Source: a virus
Virus record (IMG/VR): IMGVR_UViG_3300031621_000031
Coordinates: 1-26,119 of that record
Reading direction: 5' to 3' (one strand)
Length of the DNA stretch: 26,119 bases
In this document: positions 15,613 through 24,700 of the stretch, piece after piece
How positions within the stretch are numbered: position 1 is the stretch's first letter
Layout: every line of letters starts with the position of its first letter
Program-made: the position numbers and the translations under genes
The notes under the pieces: generated by a model
The model's database searches: none
What the model was told of the DNA's origin: nothing
The model's input: only the letters and a program-made list of their open reading frames with translations

Positions 15613-17130
15613 CTATACCGCAACTTCAATCATCTTGACTCCAGCATCGTCGCTGTCCTCTAGACTCTTTCCTACTACACAGTAAGGGCTAGGCATAGCA
15701 CTATCAGCTGTGAGTGTTGTTGCTGTCCCAGGTACAGGCCCAGTAACTAAAATGTCACCTTTTCTTACTACGCCTTCTACTTTACATGGTACACGACCTT
15801 TAAGTGCAATAGCTACTCCGTCAATTCCTTCATTCATTAAATGTGCAGGATTAGTTGATACAACTCCTGCTAGTCTTTGATCACAGAATATTTTACATTC
15901 TGTAACTTCAGCTTCGCCGCCAAATACTAATACTGTGCCCGGCTCGTAATTGTTATCTGATGTATATTTTTCAGCCAAGTCAGCAAACTGTGCAGATGTT
16001 GCAGTTCCTCTAAACACATTTGCAGTTAAATCACCTGCAGCATCTCTACCTGCTAAGGTATTTGCTGTAGCACTTGTACTTGCACTTCTTGAAACTCCGC
16101 CAACTTCTAATTTTTGTGAGTTTGTTGCAGTTCCGTTAAATGTTGTTGCATAAACATTACTAAATGCCGATGCAGCAGAACCTATGTTTACAGTTTCAAC
16201 ACCTGACCATGCACTTACGTTACTGTATCCCGGAAGTATTGCTTCTGCTGTAAGGCGTAATGGCATTTTTTGTGCAGCACTCGAATTTTGTACTTGAAAA
16301 TATGTTTGTGTACCTTGTTCGTTAGCAATTAATGCTTTGTTATCATCTACAATCTTTATCGCTAGGTCATTTGTATTACCTACTGCAATACCTAGATCGG
16401 AAAATTCAACTAACGTTGTAAACTCTGTTGCTGATCCTGGAGATGATATAACATAATTGCTTGCATCAACACCGTTTAACTTTAATGCGTTAGATGCTGT
16501 ACCCCAGAATCTATGTGCTGTAGAAGTTACCCCACCTGTTGAGTTAATAGTATTTTTAAGAGTTAGTCCTTGTCTAACAACATCAAAGCCGGGGTAGGAT
16601 GATGCATCTTCAGTTCCTATAGTAAACTCTTGAGCACTAATTATATGTATTACTTCGTCATTAATAACTGATTTAATAACTGGTCTAGAAGTTCCGCCGT
16701 TATCTCTGATGTTAGCACTTTGGAATTGTGTTACTGTAGCACCAACACCTTGTGGTCCTACAAGTACAAAAGATGTTCCGTTATATGCATACAACTGCTC
16801 GTTGCCGGTATCCCACCAAAAGTCGCCTAAAGCAAGTCCAGCAGGGGTAGTTGCACTGACTTCGGCTCCTCCAGTAGTTCTCCATTTTGTTCCATCATAA
16901 AATTTTAGTTTACTATTAGTAGTATCAAACCAAATTTGGCCGCTTACTGCTTTTGGCGGTTGGTTACCTCCTGCAAAGTTTTCTAACAAAAACACAAAGT
17001 TTTCGTTTTGTATCTCTCCATATCCAGCATAATTTTTACCAACCAGTTTTAAATCTGTGGTTTGGTCAATAGTACCGTCTTCTACAACAGTTAGCTGAAC
17101 ATTGTTATATTTGTTAATTGTGTATGCCAT
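15613..17130 (-). CDS. Tail-fibre-like protein with peptidase-G2-like C-terminal domain
   Basis: This is a 505-residue protein. Residues about 1-130 form a domain shared with the two next fibre genes: LVGKNYAGYGE, LLENFAGG, GQIWFDT, LKFYDG, GDFWWDT, then LYAYNG and LVGP. The middle has repeated F.GTA..A..L segments (RFWGTASNALKL, TTFNGTATNSQKL, FRGTATSAQFADL). The C-terminal domain, about 384-505, starts DLAEKY and contains EPGTVLVFGG, LAGVVSTNPAHLMN and GDILVTG. It resembles the peptidase G2 (autoproteolytic chaperone-like) domain found at the ends of phage fibres; I do not see a confirmed catalytic residue. The start has a late promoter motif 24 bases upstream. Confidence 0.75.
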   Translation of the reverse strand: MAYTINKYNNVQLTVVEDGTIDQTTDLKLVGKNYAGYGEIQNENFVFLLENFAGGNQPPKAVSGQIWFDTTNSKLKFYDGTKWRTTGGAEVSATTPAGLALGDFWWDTGNEQLYAYNGTSFVLVGPQGVGATVTQFQSANIRDNGGTSRPVIKSVINDEVIHIISAQEFTIGTEDASSYPGFDVVRQGLTLKNTINSTGGVTSTAHRFWGTASNALKLNGVDASNYVISSPGSATEFTTLVEFSDLGIAVGNTNDLAIKIVDDNKALIANEQGTQTYFQVQNSSAAQKMPLRLTAEAILPGYSNVSAWSGVETVNIGSAASAFSNVYATTFNGTATNSQKLEVGGVSRSASTSATANTLAGRDAAGDLTANVFRGTATSAQFADLAEKYTSDNNYEPGTVLVFGGEAEVTECKIFCDQRLAGVVSTNPAHLMNEGIDGVAIALKGRVPCKVEGVVRKGDILVTGPVPGTATTLTADSAMPSPYCVVGKSLEDSDDAGVKMIEVAV

Positions 17131-17154
17131 ATGTTACCCCGTTCATTATATACT

Positions 17155-17162
17155 TATTTATC
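17155..17162 (-). promoter_or_regulatory. T4-type late promoter motif (GATAAATA)
   Basis: GATAAATA on the minus strand, 24 bases upstream of ATG 17130, lies in the 45-base gap between two fibre genes. It fits the NATAAATA late motif of marine T4-like phages. Confidence 0.6.
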
Positions 17163-17175
17163 GCATTATTATATT

Positions 17176-19107
17176 TTAAGTTACTGTCTGTAGTGTCCTA
17201 CGTACAAATACCCATGTGTTTGCAGACTGTATGTACTCATATAGGTATCTAGTTGCTGTCAAAGAAACAGTACCACTTGCAGTATTACTTTGGCTTATAT
17301 CTTGTATTACACTTTCGCCGCTACTTACATTGTTTTTATCTACAGTAATATTTGATTTTACAAGAACACCAGATGTATCTGGACTTGTAGTAATGTCTAC
17401 AACAATACCAGAAACTGTAGAACCTGAATAAGATGAAGTCATTACAAATGCCGTTGTACCTGTCTGATAAGTTGCAGCTGATTGAATGTTTTGTAACAAG
17501 GTTGCAATACTATTTTTCGGTCCGTCACCTGATCCAATTGCATTTGGATCTGTTAATCCTGTAACATCAAGACTTACTATTACATCTTTGCTATATAATT
17601 GGACATCAACGTAATTTTTTGTTGCGGCATCCGACGATGCTGTTGGCTCTGCAAGGCCAGTTATGTTTTGTGTATCAACTGTGATGTCTCCACCAGCAAC
17701 AATATTCAATCCTGTTCCATTTAATCGCGTAATGGTTGCGGCATTTAATTTTATATCATCAACAGTTAGCTCAGATAATGTTCCTACTCGTGTCAATCCT
17801 AGTGCATTATCAACTGTGCTTCCAAGTGTAGATTTACTAAGTACATCGGTGCCGTCTATCATTATTGACGGGTCCGGATTATCAACACCAGATAAAATGT
17901 TTATATCTTGGTTACTTGACCAAGCACTTGTGCTTGCTTGCCAAGTCCAGTCTTTACTACCATTTGAACTTCTTACTATTATGCCGCCACCGTCTATTTG
18001 TGCATCAGTTGCTTCTGTGCTGTCATCTAGTATGCCTAGTTCAATATTTTTGTCTTCAACTCTTAATGTTGTTGTGTTTAAATGAGTAGTTGTTCCTTCT
18101 ACTAATAGGTTACCACCAACTGTAAGGTTGCTAGTAAATCTACCATCTCCTGTAACATCTAAGCTATACGAAGGATTTGCTTTCCATATACCAACATATT
18201 TTTGGCTTGTGTCTACATAATATGCTGGTAAGAAACTACTACCTGCTCTTACCCTAATTGCCAAGTCTGCATTACTTTGTTGTGTTTCAAGTGTTGTTGT
18301 GGTGCCAGAAATTTTTAAAATAGAATATTCTGTTTCTCCAACGCCAACACTAAGTCCTGCTGAGTTTTTAATTTTTAGGCTTCCAGTCATAGCTGCATTG
18401 CCTATCGTAGGGACGAAGTCAGTAGCTGTTTTTGTTACTCCAGCATCGTCTAATAAACCTTTGGCACTAGTTGCAGTGCCTCTATAGAAAAACGCCGAGT
18501 TAACTACATTGAATCCTTTTTCAAGTAATTGTCTATTTTGTGCATCACCTGATACTTGAGGATATCCTGCAATAGCAAATTCAGGTAACACATAAAATGT
18601 TTCAGGTGCATATATACCTACAAGTGTACCGCCTAAGAATAATTTTAATATAGTACGTTGTACATCTGTTGCATCTAACTGACTAGAAACTTCAAAGCCG
18701 CTTTTTCCTTGTCCTGCACTATATTCAGGACCAATTAATGTTAATTCACTTCCGTCCCAAATATATAATTTGTTGTTTTCATTATCAATCCATATATCGC
18801 CTTTATTCAAGTTGCTAGGTTGTGTGCTACTTACTACACTTCCAGTTGCAGGTCTAAATACTAGGCCGTCATAAATTTTTAATCTTGCATCTTGTTTGTC
18901 ATACCAAAGTTGTCCTACCATAGGATTTGTAGGTTGAGATGTTGATGCAAAGTTTTCTAGTAAAGCAATAAAGTTTTCGTTAAGGAATTCACCAAAACCT
19001 TTGTAGTTTTTTCCTATTAGTGTTAAATCAGTAGTAGTTAAATCAAGTATCCCATCGGTTAGGTCAACTAATAATTCACCATCTGTTCTGTTTAGTCTAT
19101 AACTCAC
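17176..19107 (-). CDS. Tail-fibre-like structural protein
   Basis: This is a 643-residue protein whose N-terminal domain (about 1-130) is paralogous to those of the neighbours: LIGKNYKGFGE, LLENFAS, GQLWYD, LKIYDG, GDIWIDN, LYIWDG and LIGP. A middle with FYRGTATSAKGL and a YSLDVTG segment is beta-rich, and ATKNYVD at about 495-501 is a motif seen in many phage fibres, with a distinct Ser/Thr-rich C-terminus after it. The start is GTG 19107-19105, supported by GGAGGG 8 bases upstream; the gap to the preceding stop is 5 bases. It lacks the collar and peptidase-G2-like ends of its neighbours. A host-contacting role is inferred. Confidence 0.75.
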   Translation of the reverse strand: MSYRLNRTDGELLVDLTDGILDLTTTDLTLIGKNYKGFGEFLNENFIALLENFASTSQPTNPMVGQLWYDKQDARLKIYDGLVFRPATGSVVSSTQPSNLNKGDIWIDNENNKLYIWDGSELTLIGPEYSAGQGKSGFEVSSQLDATDVQRTILKLFLGGTLVGIYAPETFYVLPEFAIAGYPQVSGDAQNRQLLEKGFNVVNSAFFYRGTATSAKGLLDDAGVTKTATDFVPTIGNAAMTGSLKIKNSAGLSVGVGETEYSILKISGTTTTLETQQSNADLAIRVRAGSSFLPAYYVDTSQKYVGIWKANPSYSLDVTGDGRFTSNLTVGGNLLVEGTTTHLNTTTLRVEDKNIELGILDDSTEATDAQIDGGGIIVRSSNGSKDWTWQASTSAWSSNQDINILSGVDNPDPSIMIDGTDVLSKSTLGSTVDNALGLTRVGTLSELTVDDIKLNAATITRLNGTGLNIVAGGDITVDTQNITGLAEPTASSDAATKNYVDVQLYSKDVIVSLDVTGLTDPNAIGSGDGPKNSIATLLQNIQSAATYQTGTTAFVMTSSYSGSTVSGIVVDITTSPDTSGVLVKSNITVDKNNVSSGESVIQDISQSNTASGTVSLTATRYLYEYIQSANTWVFVRRTLQTVT

Positions 19108-19112
19108 TACTC

Positions 19113-21128
19113 TTACCCTCCAGTATATATTATGAAATTCATAGTCATATATGGATTCATAACACTTATTGCTTGCCCTAAGCTACCATCTGTTAATATT
19201 CCACCACTTGCAGGATATGCTTGTCCAGCTCCTGTCCCAGTAGGTGAATCATAAATGATTGCGTCATTGTCATTTGGTGTGCCGTTAACATCTCTAATTG
19301 CATAGTATTGATCTCCGCTATCTCCACGTAGATCATGTTCGTGTTCTGGTAAATTTTCAGTAGTGATTGTAACTGACTCTGCGCCGTCTTTTGCACCAAC
19401 AACATCTGCAGATCCTGATGAAACAACATTAGCACTTGTTCCGCCCATATTATCAGTACCTAGTAAAAATCTACCTCGTAAATCTGGCACTGCAAAATAA
19501 CCTGATACAGGTGATGCTTTATATGTTGTGCCAATTACTGCATATAAAGAACCGTAGGCACTTATTAAAACTTCTGTGCCGTCACATAATAACCAACCTA
19601 TAGGGGAAGCGCCGCCTGCAAATGGAACAACTGTTCCTACAGGTGTCAATCCTTGTATAGCACTAAACAAATTAATTCTGTTTATTTTCTTTAGTCCTGT
19701 GTCGCCCGATGTTCTGTTTATTAAAAGCTCATCGTCTGCTTGTGACGATAATACATTTGTTTTACCTGCAACAATATCGTTACTGATGCTAGTATTAAAA
19801 ACTTTAAGTGTACCACCTGTTTGTCCGTCGAATACTGTATCTGCTGCAGTAATATCACCTGCAAATCTAAATGTTGTAGCACTTGTTAATCTATCAGCAC
19901 TACCTGCCCTACCAGAAACAGTACCGCTTACATTACCAGTTACGTTACCAACAAAAGTTGTAGCATACATGTTTGCAAACTTTAAACTTGTACTACCTAT
20001 ATCTTTTGTATTATTTTCATTAGGTAAAATATTTCTAGTAGTAGTATTACCAGTAATATTAAGAGTGCCGCCTATATTAACATTTTGTGCTACACCTAAT
20101 CCACCTGCTGTTCTAATACTACCATTACTAAATGTTGTACTATTAGTAGTTGATGTTGTATTAATAAGTCCACTAGCTTGTATGTTTCCTGTTACGTCTA
20201 ATGCTTGGTCGGGTGCAACATTATTAATACCTACTCTAAGGTTACTGTCTAATCTTAGTACATTTTTTAAAACACCATCATTTTTTACCTTAAAGTCCAT
20301 ACTTGATCCAGCAATGTTATGTTGGAATATACCAGCATTGCCTTCAACACCAATATTCATTTCTGCATTGATGCCGTAGTTTATACCTGTGTTATTTTGT
20401 ACATTAAGTGGAAATGCTGTTGTACTAGTCACATCACCTCTAAGGAAGTTACCTGCGGCAACTGTTTTTCCACTTACAATTAATCCTTCTGCTTTTTCTG
20501 CTGTACCATAAAACTTTGGAATGCCATCGCCTGCAATATTATTTGCACTTAGATTAAATCCAGGGTTAAGTGTACTAAATCCTGGTATTACAACCTTAGG
20601 AGTAAAACTTTCACTTGTTATAAGTGCAACTGGTGTCGCATTTACTTCTATTTGTAATATATTATATGTTACGTCATCAGTACCAATTACTGTAACTGGA
20701 GTGGCGCCTGTTACAAGACCGTCACTGAAATTAGGTCCTACTAATACCCAACCAGATCCGCTAAACAAATATAGCTGTTGGTTATCTGTATCGACCCACA
20801 GGTCTCCTATCAAACTTTGTCCCGCTTGCGGTGCAGTAGTTGCTTTTTTTAATCCACCACTTGCTACCCAATTTGTTCCGTCGTACACTTTTAGTTGTTC
20901 TACACCAGGTGTTGTATCATACCATAACTGTCCTTCAACTGGAGTTGACGGCTGGGTTGCACTTGCAAAATTTTCTAATAAATGTAAAAAGTTTGTAGCA
21001 ATAGTTGTACCATATGCTGTTGTATTCCTACCAGGTAATCCTAATGAAGTTACACTATTGATAGTATTGTCTTCAACAGTAATTGTGCCTTTGTTAGCTT
21101 GGTCTGTATATGCTATTGTATATGCCAT
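19113..21128 (-). CDS. Short tail fibre-like protein with tail-collar domain (T4 gp12-like)
   Basis: This is a 671-residue protein. The N-terminal domain, about 1-140, is the same type as in the two downstream genes (LPGRN, LLENFAS, GQLWYDT, LKVYDG, GDLWVDT, LVGP). The middle contains ALDVTGNI, TTFVGNVTGNV and AGSADRL repeats. The C-terminal region begins VGTVVPFAGG at about 497, continues GWLLCDGT and VPDLRGRFLLG, and ends NPYMTMNFII; this is the phage tail-collar domain. HEH at 596-598 corresponds to the metal-binding HxH of T4 gp12. ATG 21128 has GGAG 8 bases upstream and follows the preceding stop by 3 bases. It probably forms trimeric receptor-binding fibres. Confidence 0.85.
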   Translation of the reverse strand: MAYTIAYTDQANKGTITVEDNTINSVTSLGLPGRNTTAYGTTIATNFLHLLENFASATQPSTPVEGQLWYDTTPGVEQLKVYDGTNWVASGGLKKATTAPQAGQSLIGDLWVDTDNQQLYLFSGSGWVLVGPNFSDGLVTGATPVTVIGTDDVTYNILQIEVNATPVALITSESFTPKVVIPGFSTLNPGFNLSANNIAGDGIPKFYGTAEKAEGLIVSGKTVAAGNFLRGDVTSTTAFPLNVQNNTGINYGINAEMNIGVEGNAGIFQHNIAGSSMDFKVKNDGVLKNVLRLDSNLRVGINNVAPDQALDVTGNIQASGLINTTSTTNSTTFSNGSIRTAGGLGVAQNVNIGGTLNITGNTTTRNILPNENNTKDIGSTSLKFANMYATTFVGNVTGNVSGTVSGRAGSADRLTSATTFRFAGDITAADTVFDGQTGGTLKVFNTSISNDIVAGKTNVLSSQADDELLINRTSGDTGLKKINRINLFSAIQGLTPVGTVVPFAGGASPIGWLLCDGTEVLISAYGSLYAVIGTTYKASPVSGYFAVPDLRGRFLLGTDNMGGTSANVVSSGSADVVGAKDGAESVTITTENLPEHEHDLRGDSGDQYYAIRDVNGTPNDNDAIIYDSPTGTGAGQAYPASGGILTDGSLGQAISVMNPYMTMNFIIYTGG

Positions 21129-21131
21129 CTA

Positions 21132-21746
21132 TTATTCTCCGACTGTACCTGCAAGACTTTGTATTCTTACAGTATAATCAATTTGAATTAATCTGTTCAA
21201 ACTCTTTTGAACAGGGTGGAAAACAACGTGTGTTAGCAAATTCCCAGTACCTGACGCCGAATACCCTTTTAATCCTAACTCGTCAAATACATATAAGCTG
21301 TTTTGATCTGTGGCTGTATCAAACGCATCCTGACCACTTGGTTCGCCGTAATCTAGCAAACAAGTTATAAGAACATCTGTATAGTTTGTACCACTAACGT
21401 GTCTTGTTTCGATCTTATTTCTAACCGGATCAGTGTTGTTTACACTGTTATCATCTACAATTTTTGTATACGTTTGATTATATAAACTTGCATTTGTTCC
21501 TGTAGAATTCGGTGTAAGGTATGTAATAATGCCTGTAGGATCAACACTAGTACCACCGTTACCAAAACTCATTTCGTATATCCAACCATTACCACGATTA
21601 CCTACGCTATCAGCTAACGCTATACTCATATTTTCATAATGAATAGCATTATTCTTGTCGATAAAGACTTCTTTGGTTTTAGGGTCATATATCTTAATAT
21701 GACCTTTAATTAATATACCGTTTTTTTCTTTTAAATTATCATTCAT
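21132..21746 (-). CDS. Virion structural protein of unknown role (204 aa)
   Basis: The protein starts with a charged segment and a beta-rich GHIKIYDPKTKEVFIDKNN stretch, then IALADSVGN, GWIYEMSFGNGG, and ends in a beta-rich tail (IQIDYTVRIQSL). It has Asn, Thr and Gly-rich composition with no transmembrane segment. It sits between the large structural gene and the gp12-like fibre gene. A late promoter motif lies 18 bases upstream, within the end of the preceding gene, and AGGA precedes ATG 21746 by 7 bases. I place it among virion proteins by context; I do not recognise a family. Confidence 0.65.
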   Translation of the reverse strand: MNDNLKEKNGILIKGHIKIYDPKTKEVFIDKNNAIHYENMSIALADSVGNRGNGWIYEMSFGNGGTSVDPTGIITYLTPNSTGTNASLYNQTYTKIVDDNSVNNTDPVRNKIETRHVSGTNYTDVLITCLLDYGEPSGQDAFDTATDQNSLYVFDELGLKGYSASGTGNLLTHVVFHPVQKSLNRLIQIDYTVRIQSLAGTVGE

Positions 21747-21764
21747 TTTAATGTCCTACTGTGT

Positions 21765-21772
21765 TATTTATC
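21765..21772 (-). promoter_or_regulatory. T4-type late promoter motif (GATAAATA)
   Basis: GATAAATA on the minus strand, 18 bases before ATG 21746, overlaps the last codons of the preceding gene. It fits the NATAAATA late motif. Confidence 0.5.
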
Positions 21773-24700
21773 AGGGTAAGTCAACCGTTGTGGATAGTAA
21801 GAATCTACTAATATCACTTTCAGCATTACTTAATGCTGTTCCTTGGTTATTCCAAAGCCTACCTTGTTTTCTTACTACAATTACTTTTTGATTTTCGCCT
21901 GGTGTCTCTAACAACACAAGCTCATTACCATTTTGTAAACTAAATTCTGCAGGTAATGTAACATCACCTTCAGGGCTATCTTGGCTTATTACTTGTGCAG
22001 AAGTTGCATAAGCTGTTCTCAGTGCAGTATTTAACTCATATGACGACAACGTTGTTTTTCTTAGTCTGCGGCCTGCTACAAATACTTCAAATTGATTTAC
22101 ATTATCTGGTGTAAAGTCTAAGTCGTACACTGCTGATGTTCCATCAGCAGTGAATGTAGATGTAATTATTTCATCTTTGTAAGGTATTGATGCTGTTTGG
22201 CTTTGATCGTAAAGTTCTGTACCTACAGTATAAATGTCCTTAACTCCAGTACCAAGAGTTCCTCTTCTTAATTGTGTCAATATATTTCCGCTTTTTCTAA
22301 AGTATTCTATACGCTCGTTATCAATAAACAATACACCTGGATACTTTGAACCCGGAATTGGATCTGGTAGACTTTGACTATTTTCTACAGTAATTATTTT
22401 ATCATTAAATTTCAAAGGTTCAGCTAATCTATAGTTTTTGGCGCCATCTAGCCTTTTATAAATATCTCTATTCAATATATCTTTAAATTGTCGCCAACCA
22501 AATTTATTCTTTAAACTATCTTTAGCAAAATGGAATGTTTCAACAGTATCATTTTCAGACAATGTTTCTTTTAACTTTACACGCATCTTATTAGGTGTAA
22601 TTACGTAGTCAATTGAAGGGTCTAATAATGCTCCATTTTTAACAACCCAAACATACTGGTCGTCAACTGCTGGGCTTTGTAGATTAATATAACCTGCTCT
22701 TAGCTGTCTTAGTTCATACCAGTCTGCTGTTCCGTCATCAGGTGTAGTTCCTGATCCTAGTTCTACTATTTCAACTATATCTCCTGCAACAACTGCAATA
22801 TTTAAAGTTTGCAAGTCGATAGTAGTCTGATCTGCGCCAATTATTGTTGTCATTTTTGCATTACTATTAGTCTGTAATGATGTGTTGTAGTTAGGATCGT
22901 CAATTCTTACACTGTTAAGATACACAGCATATTTCTTCCTAGCTACTAGCGGAGGTAAAAGATTTAAATTAGCAGTACTTCCGTCTATTTGAAAAACTTG
23001 TCTGCCTGCATTTACACCAGGTGATAGTAGTGTACGTTCAACAACGTCTAAACTTTGTCTTTCAATGCCTTGACTATCGTGATTACTAAATTGATAAATT
23101 TTTATTTTGTCACCATCATTAAGTGTTGAATATATATGTAATCTACCTTCATCTTCAACAAAGTTATTATCGTTGTCAAAATAACCGTATCTATAATCTC
23201 CGCCACTTGCTGTACTATCTTCTTGACCGACAACATAAACTCTTAAAGTGTCACCTACAGCACCTACGTTTGCATTTAGCAATATTGCACTACCTACTTG
23301 ATCATCATCATCTAATGCTGGATTAAATTGTCCTGAACTTGTAAACGACCAATCTTGAATATAAGTAAGTTCTTGTCCATTTAGATATACTCTCAACTGA
23401 CCAGCACGTATGCTTCCTGTAGGAACTTGCCATAATTTTAATTGGTATTCTTTACTATCAGTCATAGTATATTTTTGTGAGTAACCTGCATTTAGAATAG
23501 TATTATTAACCTGTACTATAGTAAACCATTCATGCGGTTTTTGCGTAAATGGTGTTTGTGTGAGATCAAATACTGAAGTACTTCCGTCAGTTACATATTC
23601 GTCAATAGTTATTGCACTAAAGTTTTGTATTATACCTTCAAATATTGCATACTTTACTACTGCATCAGTTTTAGGTGGTTCAGCAAACCTAATTACAATT
23701 CTATTTTCAGCTGCATACGTAGCATTACTTTTTGTAAGTACATGTTCTATTTGTTTACCGTCTATAGTTACAAGACTGCTTAAATTATCAGTATAGGTAA
23801 TGTTAGTTAAGAAATCTGCACTACTGCCATCAGCAGTAAATTCATCTAAGTCTAAAATATTAGTTCCACTATAATCTAATGTAAGTAGATTTATGTTAGT
23901 TCCAAGTGCAGGTGCTGTAGTAAATTTAACTTTATTTGTTGTGTAGTCTAAAGTATATGCTGTTTGAATAACATTATCAACTTTTACAAAAAGGAAGTTT
24001 TCTACTATTGGTGCTGTGCCTATATCAAAATCGGTAGTTGTACCATCGCCTACATAATTACGTGCATGAATTTGACTAGAACCGCCTGTTGGTCTTTCGT
24101 ATACTTTTATGTCAACAGTGTCAAATACTCTTCCCGGTAATTGCTCATCTGGGCCGCCGCTATTTGCAGAAGTTGCAAAACCATCTCCGTCAATGTTAAT
24201 TTCTTCTGCAAGTATACCTTGGGCAGTTGTGTAATCTAATTGTCCACCTTCTATAACAGTGTCATAGCTACCTGGTATAGGAAGGAAACTACCATCGCTA
24301 GTACTCTTACGTATAACTATAACATCATTTGCTTCATTAGATATACCTAATTCGTCTAACTCAATTAATGTTTGTACTCCGTCACCTGTTATACTTCTCA
24401 TTACGGCGTTTGGATTTGTAAACTGCGAACTATCATTTACCCAGTCTGGGTCATCTAATCTTACACCATTTTTGTATAAGTTATATACAACTCCGCTTTC
24501 TAAAGGCGTAGCCAATGTAACACTAATTGTACTACCATCTAGGGTAAAGGTCTCATCTTCAAATGTAGTATCATATGTATCATACTCACTAGTAAACCAA
24601 GGAGCTGTATCCCAACCAGTTGGTCCTCCAAAATCAAAACTCTTAACCTGCACTCCGCCGTAATCAACGCCGTCCATAAGTTGACCAAGGTCTTTAGCAA

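Noticed and set aside
22448-22456. Plus-strand ATAAATA
   Set aside because: No plus-strand gene follows it; it lies inside the large structural gene on the opposite strand.
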